From the NCBI RefSeq assembly GCF_963675165.1, contig NC_087388.1, forward strand, positions 4,965,047-5,029,046: DNA of 64,000 bases. The letters run 5' to 3'. Position 1 is the stretch's first letter. Each line of letters begins with the position of its first letter. This document shows, one piece after another, positions 26,101 to 29,100 of this stretch. The position numbers and the translations under genes were made by a program. This stretch comes from Halichondria panicea. Its lineage: Eukaryota > Porifera > Demospongiae > Suberitida > Halichondriidae. The notes beneath the pieces were generated by a model. That model saw only the letters and a program-made list of their open reading frames with translations. It did not search any database and had not been told where the DNA came from.

Positions 26101-29100
26101 TTCTAGTGGCTCAATTATGATGGTTGGTTCGGTATGTATATTGACGCTTATCCGATTTATCCTCAATGCTATAGGTATACCACATACCCTTCCTATGTAC
26201 TGCTGTTAGGCTACATGCTAGTCACATGAGACTGCATGCTAGTTACATGAGACTACATGCTAGTCACATGATACTACCTGCTACTGACAATCACTGTGCT
26301 TGTACGACATCTACAGTGACTCCATCTACTAGTGATTCTGCGTCTTGTAATGTCGATGGTATCATTTTTCTATAAAAGAAACAGTTTTAGAATTGATTTC
26401 TGTATCTTTAGTATATACATACGTCTACGACTATACAACTCAAGATGAAGTGGTTGAGTGTCCTTGCTCTGTGTGCTGCTCTCTTCATTGCAGCCACACA
26501 CTCCAACCAGCTCCAAGATGAAGAGGGAATGATGGATGAAGCAGATGAAGAAATGATTCTGCAGATACTTCTTGCCGACCAAGCCAATGCTGAAAATGAC
26601 GAGGAAATTGAACATGCTGATGAAGAAGCTGCTGCTGTATACAGAGGAGGAAGGATAAACTCAGCTCGTGATAAAGCCAATTCCGCTCAGAGCTGCACTT
26701 GCCACTGTCACGGTCCTACTACTATTACTCGTCGTCGTCGTTGGCAGAAGGCCAATGCCAAATCTCAGTGCGATAATTGCTGTCACACCACCACTACCAC
26801 TACAACTACCACTAGAACGACCCGCACTCGTTTCCGCTGGGTGGTTTGAGGCAGTACTGTCAGGATCAAAAGATTAACAATTAAAGACGTTGTATATACA
26901 AACAATTTAGTGAAGTACCTATTGTTAGTTGCAGTGATCTGTATATTGCTATACACTTGTATGATCACGAGAATGAATGTTCTCATATAATTGTATGATT
27001 GGGATAGCAATGAGTATATAATTTTACAGGTATATAATAGTTAGTCAGTTGGCTTGCAGTATAATTATAGTAACTGGTTTTGATGCAGTCTTGTAATTAT
27101 TCCATTCACCCTCAATACCTACTTCCTTATTTACTGCTGTTGGTTGTGTGCATAGGCTCAGTCAGCAACAGTCAACAATAGTTTGTAACCTAGCTAGAGT
27201 CACAATACAAGACATTAGCGCACACTGACAGCAGAGAATTTGATCAAAAAATCGGGACATCATACCGTATATATAGTGGATAATTTTTGTGGGTATAAAA
27301 AAGTGCTCAACTCAAAAATGGTGCTTTTCGTTGTTTGAGCTTCATTTCCTGTACTGCATTGCATGTGTTCTGATAAACCACAACACCAACTTTTTTGGAG
27401 GTCAGTTTGCATGCCCACGAAAATTACCTGCTGATACGGTACGTTACCATGCAGACTCAGTTCTGTTTTGATGCTTGTTTTGATGGCATGCTGATGAATC
27501 AATACTATAGCCCTGTATACATGAGACTACCTGTTACTGACATGTCACTGTGCTTGTACAACATCTACAGTGACTCCATACACCTGCATACTATATCATG
27601 GATGCCAAATTATGTAACAACATTTCCATAAATCATAATTAGGTACTTAATTTCAGTTTTGATCTGTGTACAACAACGTATACTATTTAGTATCAGTTTC
27701 CAACTCAAGGAGACAACTCAAGATGAAGTGGTTGAGTGTCCTTGCTCTGTGTGCTGCTCTCTTCATTGCAGCCACACATGCCAACCATATCCAAATGATC
27801 GATCATGCTGCTGAAGAAAAGATTCTGCAGATGCTTCTTGCCGACCAAAGGGATACTGAGGAACTTGAACAAGCTAATGAAGAAACTGCTGCTGTATACA
27901 AAGGAAGGTTAAGTGCAGCTCGTGACAAAGCTAACGTACAGTGCGTTTGCCACTGTATTAGTAAATGGAAGTGGAAGAAGGCCAGCAAAGCTCAGGGCAA
28001 TGCTAGAGCTCAGTGCTTTGGATGCTGTTCTGGTAGCGGCGGTTGGTTGATTTGATGTACCTTATCAAGTACTGTCGGGATCAAAAGATGAACAGTTAAA
28101 GATGTAGTTATAGACGTTGTATATTATATATACAATTTAGTGATGTACATAATTTATTGTTAGTTGCAGTGATCTGTATTATTGCTACAATGTATGGCTA
28201 GTACTAATCACAAGATCATGAAAATGCATAGAACTAGAGTATTGGATAGCATTGAGTACATACAGGTGATCATTGGGCTTGTAGTAAACTATAGTGACTC
28301 CGTTTGCAAGTGGCCAAATGTAAATATTCCATTCATTCAATATCATTCTATTTTCATAGTTTCCTATGCTTGTAACTTAGCTATGCCTCCTAGTTACACC
28401 TATGTTACGTGTATATAATGCATACCGCACCGAGTTTCAAATGCAGCATTCTTTCGATTGCAAATTTGTCAGCTTTTGCAAAAGAATTGCAGAGAGGGCA
28501 TGCATGCATGCACCTGCAATACAGTGTAATGTGCAATTGATTTAATACTTAGTGAATTTCAACAAGCGACGCATTTTTTAATCAGGAAAACGTGATGTGT
28601 CGTTGTTTAACCTGAGTGCATAGAGTTGCTCACTGAAAATGACCAACTCGCTAATCTATTAACTTACTCGCTACAAGGTATCAAGCTTAAAAATCACGGC
28701 ATTGTTTTACATTACCAGTTCTGTTCTGCTGACATCTTATCCTAATTATGATTAGTGTATACCTGCTACTACATAGAACTACCTGCTAGTGACACATCAC
28801 TTCGCTTGTACGACTTCTACAGTGACTCCATCTACACTTGCTATTGTGTTCACAAACACCATTAATTTTATAATTTATACTGTACGTTTGTATCAGTTTT
28901 CATCTGTCTCTACGATCAACGTTATCAGTTTCATCTCAAGAAGACAACTCAAGATGAAGTGGTTGAGTGTCCTTGCTCTGTGTGCTGCTCTCTTCATTGC
29001 AGCCACACACGCCAGCCATCTCCAAGATAAAGAGGGAATAATGGATCGTGCTGGCAAAGATAAAGCCTTGATGCGATTACTATCGAAGCTGCTCACTAAG

